From Bacillus sp. 491mf (GTDB taxonomy: Bacteria > Bacillota > Bacilli > Bacillales > Bacillaceae_G): DNA of 37,317 nt. Within the stretch, counting starts at the first letter, position 1. Every line of letters starts with the position of its first letter. The notes under the pieces were generated by a model. That model was not told where the DNA came from. It was given only the letters and a program-made list of their open reading frames with translations, and searched no databases. Where the stretch lies: contig NZ_FOLV01000036.1 of NCBI RefSeq assembly GCF_900112415.1, positions 1-37,317 on the forward strand. Reading direction: 5' to 3'. This document shows positions 1 through 8,056 of this stretch, piece by piece. A program made the translations under genes and the position numbers.

Positions 1-157
1 ATAAAGTGAAACTTTAATCAGTGGGGGTTTTCTTCATCCCCCACTGATTATTAGTTGAACCAATCGGGCTTTTACGGGCAGTTTATCTCCCACCTAACTT
101 CTTTGCTTTCGCTGAATTTTGAGGTGGGAGTATTACTGCCTGTTAATGCGGGATAAA
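1..157 (+). repeat. bcr1-like interspersed repeat
   Basis: The block begins and ends with ATAAA (1-5 and 153-157). It contains two strong inverted repeats: a CAGTGGGGG arm pairing with CCCCCACTG near 20-49, and GGCAGT..CTCCCACCT pairing with AGGTGGGAG..ACTGCC at about 79-140. Length and architecture match what I recall of bcr1, a roughly 155-bp repeat specific to the B. cereus group that duplicates TTTAT (reverse complement ATAAA). The identification rests on memory of the family, not a search. The left edge coincides with the window edge, so the outer duplication cannot be confirmed. Confidence 0.6.
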
Positions 158-321
158 AGAAGAATTGAATGATGTTAAGGAAGGATTCGAGAAATTCAAC
201 TCGTGTTATGGAGTTTTGAGAATCCCTTAGCGTATAAAAACGTTAAAATGTATGTCCTACGCCTTATTGAATGGAAGAATCTTTACCGCAATAAACAGCA
301 CAAACAAAAAAATCCGCATTT

Positions 322-501
322 GCGACTCATGAACTTATAGAACTAACGCATGCGTTAGTTGAATTACTTACCGTTTAATCGCACCAACAAAATGCGATTA
401 ATCAACATTTTCGTATTTTAGATGATAGTGATTATAGGTGGTATAGCACGTTTGAAGAGGAAGATGTTATAAATCGTTTTCACGAATTAACTAACGAGTA
501 A
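322..501 (+). pseudogene. degenerate small ORF
   Basis: An open frame of about 60 codons ends at TAA 499-501 and is broken by one in-frame TAA at 376-378. The readable parts are helical and acidic (THELIEL, then FEEEDVINRFHELTNE). There is no start codon or ribosome binding site at its left end, which lies in sequence after the bcr1-like repeat. I cannot assign a family. The 158-321 stretch holds nothing else I can read. Confidence 0.4.
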
Positions 502-570
502 TTAAAAAATAGGGACTACTTATGTGGTAAAATAATATAAAAATTCAATTTAAAGGAGGTATTAAATGAA

Positions 571-1038
571 GTGGCTATTAAAAACCTTAAAACCAATGAA
601 TATTCCGGATTAGAAGGAGAAGCCTATTTCGAATTATTTGATCAAAACATTCTGGTATACATAGACCAAGATGCAGATATCGAATACGCAGAACTATGTA
701 TAACATACTTAAATTCCTTAAGTGAGGAACTGATAAATAAACTTTGTAAAGCATCTATTAGATACTGTAATGACTTTCTTGATGATATAGGTGAAGATAT
801 TATAGAATTTTCTAAACCGACAGATGTTCTACCTTATATTACACCAAATACTATATGTATTCCGAATCCTAAAAATAAATCTGAACCTGTCATTGATTTA
901 GAATTAAATTGCACATGGGAAGAAGAACATGGTATGGAATGGATCATTCGCAGTGGGAAAGTTATGTATGTCGGAGCATTTGAAGGAATAAATCCATATG
1001 GGAATTGTGATATCGGAAAAGATTGGAATTATGCTTAA
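571..1038 (+). CDS. DUF6985-like probable immunity protein
   Basis: 155-aa acidic soluble protein with no signal peptide or membrane segment. The start is GTG 571, chosen because AAAGGAGGT sits 10 nt upstream; the ATG at 566 is in another frame. A TGTGGTAAAAT sequence at 523-533 could be an extended -10. The C-terminal half carries the N-C-T-W-E-E-E-H-G-M pattern and an EG...G tail like the FDCTWD.ENGLG signature of the three minus-strand paralogues at 1436, 5043 and 22489, so I place it in the DUF6985 group by similarity. It is the only intact plus-strand gene of the array. The immunity role is inferred from the paralogues' position next to toxin tails. Confidence 0.6.
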   Translation: MAIKNLKTNEYSGLEGEAYFELFDQNILVYIDQDADIEYAELCITYLNSLSEELINKLCKASIRYCNDFLDDIGEDIIEFSKPTDVLPYITPNTICIPNPKNKSEPVIDLELNCTWEEEHGMEWIIRSGKVMYVGAFEGINPYGNCDIGKDWNYA

Positions 1039-1435
1039 TGTATGATTTCATAGAAGTGTAATCAAAGAATATACTAATTTTCTTATTAAACTAAAAGGTG
1101 CTTTCGTTTAATAAATTTGTATGGCTCAATATATTATTAAAAAACTTTATTATTTCTATACAGTTATTATTTGTTGTAGCTTTGAAATAAAGTCGTACTG
1201 TTTATAAAAAAGGCTCATTCCTCCTCAACATTCAAGTTGGAATAAGCCTTCGAAATTTATTAAGCATATTTGTCAGTTACCTTTAAAAACATCTCTTAGA
1301 TTTTTGCTCAATTTATACCTTCTTTTTTCTTCAGGTTTATATTTGAAAGGAAGCTCTAAGCTATATGTATATTAATCCCCAGTGTTCATAATTCATTAGT
1401 CTTTTTCTGTTAATCCCTATTAACAAATTTTATAT
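1039..1435. other. convergent intergenic region
   Basis: Lies between the plus-strand gene ending at 1038 and the minus-strand gene ending at 1436. Apart from the terminator hairpin at 1210-1250 it is AT-rich with no readable gene. Confidence 0.6.
1210..1250 (-). terminator. rho-independent terminator (recurrent type)
   Basis: The arms AAGGCT.ATTCC and GGAATAAGCCTT form a hairpin. On the minus strand it is followed by a run of six T, so it serves the DUF6985 gene at 1436. Nearly the same hairpin and flank (GGAATAAGCCTT..AAATTTATTAAGC) recurs at 26427-26472. Confidence 0.7.
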
Positions 1436-1903
1436 TCAAATCGCAACATCTTGGTAGCCTACTTCAGTTACTTTTTCATTTAATAGACGAAGCCCTAGTC
1501 CATTTTCTGTGTCCCATGTACAATTAAATGTAATTCCGATATCTCGACCTTCAAAAATACCCGCATATGAAACAACAATTCCATCTAAACTTATCATTTC
1601 TAGTATTTGATCAGTTGTTTCAATTAATGGATAATTCTCATTTACTTCAATATCATAACCTAGTCCATGTCGTGTTTGTTTGTAATAGTCTAATATTGGT
1701 TGCAAAAAACTTTTTTGTAAGTGTTCCCAATTTTGCATCAGTGAGGTATATGCTGTATATTGCTCTTCATCAAATTTACCATCCTCATCACCATCGACCA
1801 TCAATGCTATTTCGAATTCATTTCCAAAAAAATTAATAGTAGTATCCTTAGACCATGCATAATTATATTCAAGTTCACCAAAAACTGCATCGTTTATTAT
1901 CAT
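1436..1903 (-). CDS. DUF6985 family immunity protein
   Basis: 155 aa from ATG at 1903, preceded by AAAGGAGAG. A longer in-frame reading from 1978 exists, but its first 25 codons match the tail of the toxin next to the paralogue at 5043 (SEGFANK versus PEGFATK), so I treat them as toxin remnant. The protein starts MIINDAVFGELEY and ends with FNCTWDTENGLG and VGYQDVAI, a pattern I associate with DUF6985. It is acidic and soluble, probably cytoplasmic. Paralogues lie at 5043 (very close), 22489 (fused to Imm6) and 571. The immunity function is inferred from the toxin tail immediately upstream. Confidence 0.7.
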   Translation of the reverse strand: MIINDAVFGELEYNYAWSKDTTINFFGNEFEIALMVDGDEDGKFDEEQYTAYTSLMQNWEHLQKSFLQPILDYYKQTRHGLGYDIEVNENYPLIETTDQILEMISLDGIVVSYAGIFEGRDIGITFNCTWDTENGLGLRLLNEKVTEVGYQDVAI

Positions 1904-1978
1904 TTTAAACTCTCCTTTTTTATTGGCGAATCCTTCACTCACAAATACATACTTTAATAAATATCCATAAAGTTTCAC
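1904..1978 (-). pseudogene. toxin C-terminal remnant fused in frame ahead of DUF6985
   Basis: About 25 codons in frame with, and directly upstream of, the DUF6985 gene. The SEGFANK segment corresponds to PEGFATK-stop at the end of the LHH toxin remnant at 5535. Here the stop codon is gone, so toxin remnant and immunity gene read as one frame. Confidence 0.5.
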
Positions 1979-2363
1979 TTTATCTATAAATACTTAATTT
2001 CTTTAACTAGTCATGAGCGCGGATGAATTGCTATAACTGATGATTAGACTGTATGTAGCTATTTATGAGTAGTCATGTCTCTAAAAGTAATGAAATTTGA
2101 CGCTTACATTCATAAGTTGTGCGTTATCATATCCACTTGTAAAATATAAATTAAGTAGTAAATCTAAGTCATTAGAACGAATCCTATATCTCTATTCGCG
2201 TAGTAATAAAATACATGCTTATTCTATTATTGTACTGGTCCCATAAAACCAGTAATAATAAGAATATGTTCCTTCAAATTGACCTTTTCTTTTTCTATAT
2301 ACTTCACATATGCTTTATGTGTCATTTATAGTTAGTAAAACAAACAATATCAATCTCTCTTAC
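1979..2363. other. intergenic spacer with terminator
   Basis: AT-rich with no readable toxin tail. It contains the inverted repeat ATTATTGTACTGGT / ACCAGTAATAAT at 2226-2259, a probable minus-strand terminator for the ankyrin gene at 2364. Confidence 0.55.
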
Positions 2364-2873
2364 TTATTCTTTTTCACCCATCTTCATCTTTAAATATTCA
2401 GCAATTGCTGTTTGCCCAAATTCTCTAGCATATTCATAAGCATTCATATTCTTAATATTTTCTCCAGTGTATCTAATTGAAATATCTATTCCTTTTTCAA
2501 CTAGAAACTCAACTACTTCTTTATGTCCACCATAAATCGCTCCAAATAATGGATTTCTTTTTGCTAAGGTCACATCTAATTCTGCGCCTGCCTCTATTAA
2601 ATACTTTACTATCTCCAAATGCCCCGCTCCTGCAGCCAATCTTAAAGGAGAAGCATCAAATATATCACCTTTTGTATTCACATCGATTCCTTTATGAATC
2701 AGATATTCTACTATTCCAAAATGTCCTTTCTTTGCTGCAACATGTAACCACGTGCCAAATGGTGTCATTGAATGTAAAGATTCTGGATTATCGCCTATTA
2801 AACGCTTTACTTCATTACTATCACCAAGCTTAATAGCATTTCTTATAGTTTTATTGAGACTTTTTTCATCCAT
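2364..2873 (-). CDS. ankyrin-repeat immunity protein
   Basis: 169 aa, start ATG 2873 with AGGAGGTAATGTT in front. At least three ankyrin repeats are visible: TWLHVAAKKGHFGIVEYLI at about 41-59, SPLRLAAGAGHLEIVKYLI at about 75-93, and NPLFGAIYGGHKEVVEFLV at about 107-125, with an N-terminal helical capping repeat. Ankyrin proteins are a known immunity type for polymorphic toxins. Its stop-interrupted neighbour upstream (2896-3300) is an AHH nuclease toxin tail, so it is probably the AHH immunity protein. The N-terminal half is paralogous to the Ank-SUFU gene at 8057, which also follows an AHH tail. Confidence 0.8.
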   Translation of the reverse strand: MDEKSLNKTIRNAIKLGDSNEVKRLIGDNPESLHSMTPFGTWLHVAAKKGHFGIVEYLIHKGIDVNTKGDIFDASPLRLAAGAGHLEIVKYLIEAGAELDVTLAKRNPLFGAIYGGHKEVVEFLVEKGIDISIRYTGENIKNMNAYEYAREFGQTAIAEYLKMKMGEKE

Positions 2874-2895
2874 AACATTACCTCCTGTATTTCTA

Positions 2896-3300
2896 CTATC
2901 TTGTACTAGCTATGTCTCTTAAATCTTCAAGAGCTTCAACAACCCTTAACCGATTAACTACTTCCTCTAAAGCATCAAGACTATGTTGTCCTATTACGGC
3001 ATTTGGTGCCCAAACAAGATTTTCTTTACCAATTATTAGTTCTATCCCATACCTTCTTAATATTTCTTGACCTTCTCGAACCAGTTCTTGTTACTTCTGA
3101 CCAAGACCTTTTTTAAATAGAATATGATGTGCAGGTGGATCACCTAGTAATCCTCGAAGATACTTACCAAAATCAATTTTAATTAACGCTTCATTATATT
3201 CTTTAGTAATGCCTAAATCAGACATCTTTCTTCTAATCTCAGACAGCTCATCTACACTAAAAGTATTACTTTGACTTCTCTGAATATTCCTTTCTAATTT
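2896..3300 (-). pseudogene. AHH nuclease toxin C-terminal domain, nonsense mutated
   Basis: Reading the minus strand from about 3300 to the TAG at 2896-2898 gives about 133 codons with one in-frame TAA (3091-3093), so it was missed as an ORF. The frame shows DPPAHHILFKKG (the AHH motif of HNH/EndoVII-fold toxins), then EILRRYGIELIIGKENLVWAP and a final H in IGQHSLDAL, the order expected for the AHH family. The toxin stop is 22 nt from the ankyrin start. The upstream part of the toxin is missing: a stop lies at about 3300 and the sequence beyond is unreadable. Confidence 0.75.
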
Positions 3301-3758
3301 TTAAATTCTCCTGAGCGATCGTTTGATTTAATATTCTGAATATTTTTCTGAACTATATAATAATATCTGTACAACTTCCGCAAGCGGGTAACTCTATAAA
3401 TTAATCTGTTGTTCCCTTAAGAATGCACCTTCTCCGTCAATTTCCAGCTAAATTGACCTTCATCAACGACTAATGAAAAACCACCATTATTTTTTCTCTA
3501 CTAGCGTCATAAACTTTGCACAACCATTACAACCTATAAAAACAACAATCAAAATTTAACAGTATGATATCTTTTTACTTCTTAACAGATATCACGTTTA
3601 AACCCACGGGCTTTTTCTTTTTCGTATGCAAATATAAATTGGGTATAAAAAGCCGTAACCAATCTTGGATGCCTTCTTATAATCAGACTCTTAATTAAAA
3701 ATAGATTGCTTACATAAGAGGTCCTAAAATAACATCGCATTCCAAGGAAGCTACTTTT
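3301..3758. other. spacer with decayed sequence
   Basis: No open frame survives. The part around 3480-3560 (TTTTCTCTACTA..ACAACCATTACAAC) resembles spacers at about 5750 and 24990, so it belongs to a repeated inter-cassette sequence family. No gene can be supported. Confidence 0.45.
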
Positions 3759-4301
3759 TCAATTCATTTCAGCTTTTAAATCATTTATCAATTCAACAAG
3801 AGAATGGGCAAGTAATTCATTTTCTTCTGTTTCAAAATCTTCCATAAATATCTGTCCTGTTTTATTATCAACCGAAATAGCCATATCCTCAGGAGAGATA
3901 AATCCAATTTGAATATACCTAAGTTCCCCCCCATTATTTCCCTCATATTGTTTCATTACTTGGAAAAATTCTAATACACATTTACCTGATTCTACAGGTT
4001 CAAGATTAACTAGTCGTGAGCCATAAAAACCTTGTAAGTTTAGAAACCAATATGAATTAAAGTATTCTTTAATAGAGCTATGAATTTTAAGACCAAGTAC
4101 TTTTTCAATTTCTGAAAAATCCTCTAAATTAACTTTTTCAATAGGTTTCCAATACACATATTCTTCTTCATCTGGGTCACTTAAATATAATTTCGGATCA
4201 ATATTTTCATCCCAAGGTGCCTTGGGATATGTACCATATTCCTTCTCCCAAACATACAAAAGTTCTTTAAAATAATGTTCTAATGCTTTTTTAATTTCCA
4301 T
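3759..4301 (-). CDS. Syd-family (SUKH-2) immunity protein
   Basis: 180 aa, start ATG 4301 with GGAGGT 7 nt upstream. Features match the SecY-interacting Syd family (SUKH-2): an N-terminal helix with a W-E-.-.-Y-G-T-Y-P patch, YVYWKPIEK at about 48-56, F.EIEK.LGL.IH..IKEYFNSYWFLNL at about 62-90, and a C-terminal ISVDNKTGQIFMEDFE. In Gram-positive toxin loci this fold serves as immunity protein rather than the E. coli SecY role. It is about 38% identical by eye to its neighbour at 4382, 80 nt upstream; together they look like a tandem duplication in one operon. No toxin tail is readable. Confidence 0.75.
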   Translation of the reverse strand: MEIKKALEHYFKELLYVWEKEYGTYPKAPWDENIDPKLYLSDPDEEEYVYWKPIEKVNLEDFSEIEKVLGLKIHSSIKEYFNSYWFLNLQGFYGSRLVNLEPVESGKCVLEFFQVMKQYEGNNGGELRYIQIGFISPEDMAISVDNKTGQIFMEDFETEENELLAHSLVELINDLKAEMN

Positions 4302-4381
4302 GTTATACCTCCAGCAAACTTTTTCTGTTCAAAATATTGACTCAAAAGAGCCAAAACTTTTACTTATTATTTTTTAATATC

Positions 4382-4903
4382 TTATGAGAGATTTGGAATT
4401 AGTTCTGTTAAACTATCACTAATAACTTCGAAACTTCCTCTTTCGTAATCTTCTAATTTTATGTGTCCATGTTCGTTATCTACAACTACCAAAAAACCAT
4501 TAAATTCCATACCAATAGGAATATTATTTAATTGATTATCATGTGCACTTCTGTATCCTTGTAAAGATACATAAAAATCATGCAGTTCAATTCCTGGTAT
4601 AACAGGATTTAACTCAAGATCATAACCTAAATGATTACCTCCTAATTCTAAAAACCAATAAGAATTATAATATTCTTTGACTGAATTATGTAATTGTATT
4701 CCTAAACCTTTTTCTATATCAGAAAAATCATGAATTACATCTTTTTCTACAGGTTTCCAGAAAACATACCCCTCTGCATCTGCTTCCCCTTCATAAATAA
4801 AAGTATCTGCTTCTTCTATCCATAAAGATTTTGGCAATGAATTATTAAAATCTTGCCACTCCCTAATTATCTTATCAAAACAATTTCTCATTTCATTTTT
4901 CAT
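4382..4903 (-). CDS. Syd-family (SUKH-2) immunity protein
   Basis: 173 aa, start ATG 4903 with TTAGGAGA upstream. It has the same architecture as the gene at 3759: GYVFWKPVEKD near residue 45, F.DIEKGLGIQLH..VKEYYNSYWFLEL near 62-91, and VVVDNEHGHIKLEDYE near the C-terminus. Paralogous Syd/SUKH-2 immunity protein, probably cytoplasmic. An IS605-type hairpin (4941-4975) sits where its toxin partner would be expected, so the toxin end may have been lost there. Confidence 0.75.
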   Translation of the reverse strand: MKNEMRNCFDKIIREWQDFNNSLPKSLWIEEADTFIYEGEADAEGYVFWKPVEKDVIHDFSDIEKGLGIQLHNSVKEYYNSYWFLELGGNHLGYDLELNPVIPGIELHDFYVSLQGYRSAHDNQLNNIPIGMEFNGFLVVVDNEHGHIKLEDYERGSFEVISDSLTELIPNLS

Positions 4904-4940
4904 TTTTATTTATCTCCTAATTTATCATTCTCATTGAACT

Positions 4941-4975
4941 ACCCCCACCTACCGTTACGCGCTTGAGGTAGGGGT
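4941..4975 (-). repeat. solo IS605/TnpB-element end hairpin
   Basis: ACCCCCACCTACC pairs with GAGGTAGGGGT around a GC-containing loop. On the minus strand it ends GGTGGGGGTAGTTCAAT, the same end as the right-end hairpin of the TnpB element at 27141-27176. No tnpB or tnpA is next to it, so it is a relic or a solo (MITE-like) end. Confidence 0.55.
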
Positions 4976-5000
4976 CTTCTCGCCAAATATAATAAAAAAT

Positions 5001-5033
5001 TTCTCCAAAAAAGTATTTCTCTCTTTTGGAGAA
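5001..5033 (-). terminator. rho-independent terminator
   Basis: Perfect 10-bp stem TTCTCCAAAA / TTTTGGAGAA, followed on the minus strand by a T6 run, just after the DUF6985 gene that ends at 5043. Confidence 0.75.
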
Positions 5034-5042
5034 ATACTTCGC

Positions 5043-5510
5043 TTACATCGCAACATCTTGATATCCTACTCTGGCTACTTTTTCATTTATTAGAAGTATA
5101 CCTAACCCATTTTCTGTATCCCACGTACAGTCGAAGGATAACCCAATATATCTACCTTCAAGGCTTTTCGTATATAGTACAGAAATTCCAACTAAACTTA
5201 TTCTATCAAGAAGTTGATCAATCGTTTCAATCAAAGGATAATTTTCATTAAACGTATCATCATAACCAAGTTCATGTCGTTTTTGTTTGTAATAATCTAA
5301 CAAGGGTTGTAAAATGTCATGCTGTAGTTTCTTCCAGTTTTGAATGAATGAATTATATGCTATATATTGTTTTTTTAAAAATTTACCATCCTTTTCACCG
5401 CTTACCGATAAAGAAATTTCAACTTCTTTTCCACAAAACTCAACATTAGTGTCCTTAAACCATACATAATCATATTCTAGTTCTCCAAAAACTGCATCAT
5501 TTATTATCAT
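5043..5510 (-). CDS. DUF6985 family immunity protein
   Basis: 155 aa, start ATG 5510 with AAGGGGAG upstream. It is very similar to the copy at 1436 (MIINDAVFGELEY at the start; YKQ.RHELGYD, NENYPLIETIDQLL and FDCTWDTENGLG in the middle and C-terminal half; VGYQDVA at the end). It directly follows an LHH nuclease toxin tail whose stop lies 24 nt upstream, so it is the likely cognate immunity protein. Soluble, acidic, cytoplasmic. Confidence 0.72.
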   Translation of the reverse strand: MIINDAVFGELEYDYVWFKDTNVEFCGKEVEISLSVSGEKDGKFLKKQYIAYNSFIQNWKKLQHDILQPLLDYYKQKRHELGYDDTFNENYPLIETIDQLLDRISLVGISVLYTKSLEGRYIGLSFDCTWDTENGLGILLINEKVARVGYQDVAM

Positions 5511-5534
5511 TTTGCACTCCCCTTTAATACATTT

Positions 5535-5767
5535 CTATTTTGTAGCAAATCCTTCAGGCGTATACGCCCCTGCATTTATCTCTCCTACCCCACCAAGATG
5601 TCCAAGTGTACTGTTTATGCTTGATGGTACAAGTTGCACCGTTTTCACATCATTTAATTCATGCCATGTTAAATTGTTTGCGAGTCGGAAATCTTCTATA
5701 TCGCTTTTGGTCATATTCCCAGGCTTCATTCCAAAGTTGCTTGTTATTTTGACCTCTTTTACAATTC
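5535..5767 (-). pseudogene. LHH nuclease toxin C-terminal remnant
   Basis: The minus-strand frame from about 5767 to the stop at 5535 reads MTKSDIEDFRLANNLTWHEL, then KTVQLVPSSINSTLGHLGGV and a tail ending PEGFATK. This is the C-terminal signature of the LHH branch of HNH/EndoVII toxins (family form LTWHHH..G.MQLVP....GHTGG). The second and third His of the motif are not present (WHEL), and there is no start codon or upstream toxin region, so it is an inactive end fragment. Its tail matches the remnant fused to DUF6985 at 1904. Confidence 0.7.
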
Positions 5768-5984
5768 TTCTCTACTATCATCGTACACTGTACACAGCCA
5801 TTACAATCTATAAAAATGTAATACTTAGTGCACTTATAAAATTATAATATGCCTACTCATTTCTATCCTAAAACGCCAAAAAGCACTTGTTGTCACCTAT
5901 AAGTAGACAAGTGCTTTAAGTTTAAATGTTTTCTAAATGTAAACGACTCTTAAAGTTTGTGTTTTTTATCATTTTATAGTTTGA
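5768..5984. other. spacer of a repeated type with terminator
   Basis: The segment TTTTACAATT..CTCTACTATCATC..ACAGCCATTACAATCTATAAAA, then TTAGTGCACTTATAAAA..TAATATGC, is repeated at about 24985-25080. The hairpin AAGCACTTGT / ACAAGTGCTT at 5881-5916 with T5 on the minus strand is a terminator. No gene. Confidence 0.6.
5881..5916 (-). terminator. rho-independent terminator (recurrent type)
   Basis: 10-bp stem AAGCACTTGT / ACAAGTGCTT, with T-rich tails on both sides. Related hairpins with the same AAGCACT start recur at about 10170-10215 and 25105-25145. Confidence 0.7.
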
Positions 5985-6062
5985 TCAGACTTCCTGCATT
6001 GCTAATTGTTCATATAAATTCTTTGGAGTGGTACGTTCAGTAGAACCTCTTCCAAGAGATTA
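5985..6062 (-). pseudogene. toxin C-terminal tail remnant
   Basis: The minus-strand frame ending at TGA 5985-5987 reads GRGSTERTTPKNLYEQLAM followed by QEV. I associate the GR.ST.RT.P.NL.EQLAM pattern with the start of a Bacillus polymorphic toxin domain. Only 24 codons are left and no adjacent cognate immunity gene follows. Family assignment is weak. Confidence 0.4.
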
Positions 6063-6068
6063 AACAAA

Positions 6069-6096
6069 AGCGATAACTAGGTTACCAATTATCGCT
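6069..6096 (-). terminator. rho-independent terminator
   Basis: Stem AGCGATAA / TTATCGCT followed on the minus strand by TTTTGTTT, 25 nt after the gene ending at 6121. Confidence 0.65.
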
Positions 6097-6120
6097 GACT
6101 AATCCAAACCATTTGGTGCG

Positions 6121-6777
6121 CTATAAAGTAACAACGATTTTATTATCTATGATAGTTCGAAAGTTGGAGTAATTTCTCATCATATTATTACCGTATGCAC
6201 TAACAGCCTCATTACCATATATCATACTTTCATAATTACCTTTAAATTCTCTTTTTATTGACTCTTCCAAACTTGCATAGTATCTTTTGATAGCTTCTTC
6301 TGCTAATTCACGCGATCCATGCATTAAGATAAAACTAATATCAACCACATAACCTTTTGGAGGATAAAAGCCCCTTATAACAACCTCTTTTACAAAGTTG
6401 TCCAGATCGTTCATGCATCTTTCTACAATTGGCATGAATACACTATCTAACCAATTAGTGAATTCATTAACTGTCCCGCCCCAATCTTCTCCATTTGCTA
6501 TGTTCCAATATAATTGGCCACTTGGCACATTACATTGTTGTGTATTGATATGAAATATTTTATCTTTGGATTTTAAAGGGATAATTGCACATTCACCATA
6601 AAATGCTACATTCTTATCAGATATATTATTCCAGCTTGTATAAAAAAATATCTTATAGATGAAATTCTTATCTTTTTTGGTCATCCAACGACTAGACTTA
6701 GAATATTTCCAACCACTATCTAAATATTTTTCGGATATTAGATTACATACATTCTTAAATGCTTCATTTGCTTTCAT
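6121..6777 (-). CDS. hypothetical protein, possible DUF4304-like immunity protein
   Basis: 218 aa, start ATG 6777 with TGAGGTGT upstream. No signal peptide or membrane segment. The N-terminal part (F..V..LISEKYLDSGWKYSKSSRWMTKK) and the WDSVFMPIVERC region resemble the general layout of DUF4304-type proteins, but I do not recognise the family with certainty. It is followed by its own terminator and lies 43 nt downstream of the YezG-like gene, so the two probably share a transcript. Immunity function is inferred only from location. Confidence 0.5.
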   Translation of the reverse strand: MKANEAFKNVCNLISEKYLDSGWKYSKSSRWMTKKDKNFIYKIFFYTSWNNISDKNVAFYGECAIIPLKSKDKIFHINTQQCNVPSGQLYWNIANGEDWGGTVNEFTNWLDSVFMPIVERCMNDLDNFVKEVVIRGFYPPKGYVVDISFILMHGSRELAEEAIKRYYASLEESIKREFKGNYESMIYGNEAVSAYGNNMMRNYSNFRTIIDNKIVVTL

Positions 6778-6820
6778 GCCTACACCTCAAAATTAGAACA
6801 TATCTTTAACTGTAAACAAT

Positions 6821-7276
6821 TTAAAGGTTATTACTTTTTACCTCCTCAAACCACTCACCCGCAATATCACTGGCCGTTTTAATATCATCATTCGTATATA
6901 CTAAATCATACTTGTATTCAGCCTTGAAGTTGCCACTCTTAACATCATATATTAATTTCATCTCAGTTGGCATGTCTCTTTCGTATTCTTTACACAATGC
7001 TTTAATTTTTTCGATATCTTCAGTTAAAATATCTAATACCATAAACTGGCGTTCCGTAGACACATCATACCTTTCATCCCCAGCCCCCAATGCATCATTC
7101 ACTTTATGAGGCTTCACATACTTATTGTTAACTAGATAAAAGAACTTGCTCGAAATAATACTTTCTTCACATGAAGCGTAAACATACACTTTATCAGCTC
7201 TATCTTCAACATATTCCATACATATGGATATCATATCTGCTTGCAATTCACTAAATCTATCTTCAAATTCTTTCAT
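6821..7276 (-). CDS. YezG-like (DUF600) immunity protein
   Basis: 151 aa, start ATG 7276 with AAGGGGTG upstream. It fits the YezG family of antitoxins: an N-terminal helix, then DKVYVYASCEE and FFYLVN strands, YDVS, and a C-terminal GNFKAEYKYDLVYTN..T.SD...EWFEE. In B. subtilis YezG neutralises the nuclease C-terminus of YeeF. Here the gene directly follows a fragment of a NucA-type endonuclease (7298-7504), the same kind of partner, which supports the call. Cytoplasmic. Confidence 0.75.
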   Translation of the reverse strand: MKEFEDRFSELQADMISICMEYVEDRADKVYVYASCEESIISSKFFYLVNNKYVKPHKVNDALGAGDERYDVSTERQFMVLDILTEDIEKIKALCKEYERDMPTEMKLIYDVKSGNFKAEYKYDLVYTNDDIKTASDIAGEWFEEVKSNNL

Positions 7277-7297
7277 ACTACTTTTGCACCCCTTAGA

Positions 7298-7504
7298 TTA
7301 ATTATTAATAACCTCAGAGAACGACTCACCATCAACAGTGTATTTTACTGAAAATTTCTCGGGACGCATATTATTCCCAGAGTAAATTATAGCAACATTA
7401 ACTGTTACTTTTTGGTGAGGTGTTTCTTTTAAAGCTGCTGCCCATTTATCTTCAATTTTCTTATATTGCTTCAAAGTGTAATTCTTTTTCTTTCCTATTT
7501 CCAT
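7298..7504 (-). pseudogene. DNA/RNA non-specific endonuclease toxin, C-terminal fragment
   Basis: 68 codons: the KIEDKWAAALKETPHQKVTV, IIYSGNNMRPEKFSVKYT and DGES...I.N segments match the last strands and helix of YeeF-type DNA/RNA non-specific endonuclease toxins (W..AL..G..V.V...Y.G...RP..F.V.Y.IDG). The catalytic DRGH region is absent, so it is inactive. The stop lies 21 nt before the YezG-like start. Confidence 0.65.
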
Positions 7505-7550
7505 AATTCTACTACACCTCTATTCCTTCTTCTTTCAAATTTTTTAATTC

Positions 7551-7584
7551 AAAAAAACCTTGAAAAGCATATAGCTAATCAAGG
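7551..7584 (-). terminator. recurrent AACCTTGA..TCAAGG hairpin
   Basis: CCTTGA / TCAAGG stem with loop AAAGCATATAGCTAA and T7 on the minus strand, just after the CdiI-like gene at 7595. Near-identical copies lie at about 9318-9357 and 24104-24135. Confidence 0.6.
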
Positions 7585-7594
7585 AAAGGAATTA

Positions 7595-7996
7595 TCAATC
7601 TTTTATATTATATTTATCTTTTATTTTCAAAAAAAGTTCTTCCACGTTCTCAGTATGCTCAGGGTATCTTTCAATGTAAAATTCGCATACGGTTTGAAGA
7701 TATTCACATAATTCTTTGTAGGTCACAATATCCTCCATACCTTCATCTACACCATAATAGAATAAAACTTTGTTTTCTCCAAAATACTCCTCATCATCTT
7801 TATAAAAGTCATCTGAATATACTACACCGCTATAATCCCGTCTTTCAACATATTCCTTTAAAAAACCTTCTAGTATCCTAACAAAGTTATAATTCATTAC
7901 AAAATCACCAAGCACATCAATAACTGATCCCTTATTTAGTCCTTTTTCTTCGTACATTTGAATCAACTTATTTTTATCATCAAAATTAGTGCTCAT
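7595..7996 (-). CDS. CdiI-like ribonuclease-toxin immunity protein
   Basis: 133 aa, ATG 7996. The start overlaps the stop of the preceding toxin tail (TAATG), implying translational coupling. It shows the layout I associate with Bacillus CdiI-type immunity proteins: an N-terminal helix, a strand carrying VVYSDDFYKDDEEYFGENKV, then DIVTYKELCEYLQ..CEFYIERYPEHTE and a C-terminal LKIKDKYNIK. Close paralogues are at 21622 and 30087; a more distant, more typical member is at 26573. Acidic, cytoplasmic. Confidence 0.65.
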   Translation of the reverse strand: MSTNFDDKNKLIQMYEEKGLNKGSVIDVLGDFVMNYNFVRILEGFLKEYVERRDYSGVVYSDDFYKDDEEYFGENKVLFYYGVDEGMEDIVTYKELCEYLQTVCEFYIERYPEHTENVEELFLKIKDKYNIKD

Positions 7997-8046
7997 TATA
8001 TTTTTTCTACTCTCCCAGTTAAATGTTCAACATAGTAGCCCTCTTT
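7996..8046 (-). pseudogene. toxin tail remnant
   Basis: The frame YKEGYYVEHLTGRVEKI-stop ends in TAA sharing one base with the ATG of the CdiI-like gene. It resembles the GIMNSETGEIENV tail found before the paralogue at 21622, so it is probably the last codons of a CDI-type RNase toxin. Confidence 0.5.
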
Positions 8047-8056
8047 GTACTTAATA

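Noticed and set aside
5512-5847. 111-codon plus-strand ORF
   Set aside because: Antisense to the LHH toxin remnant and its spacer; no family and no start signals.
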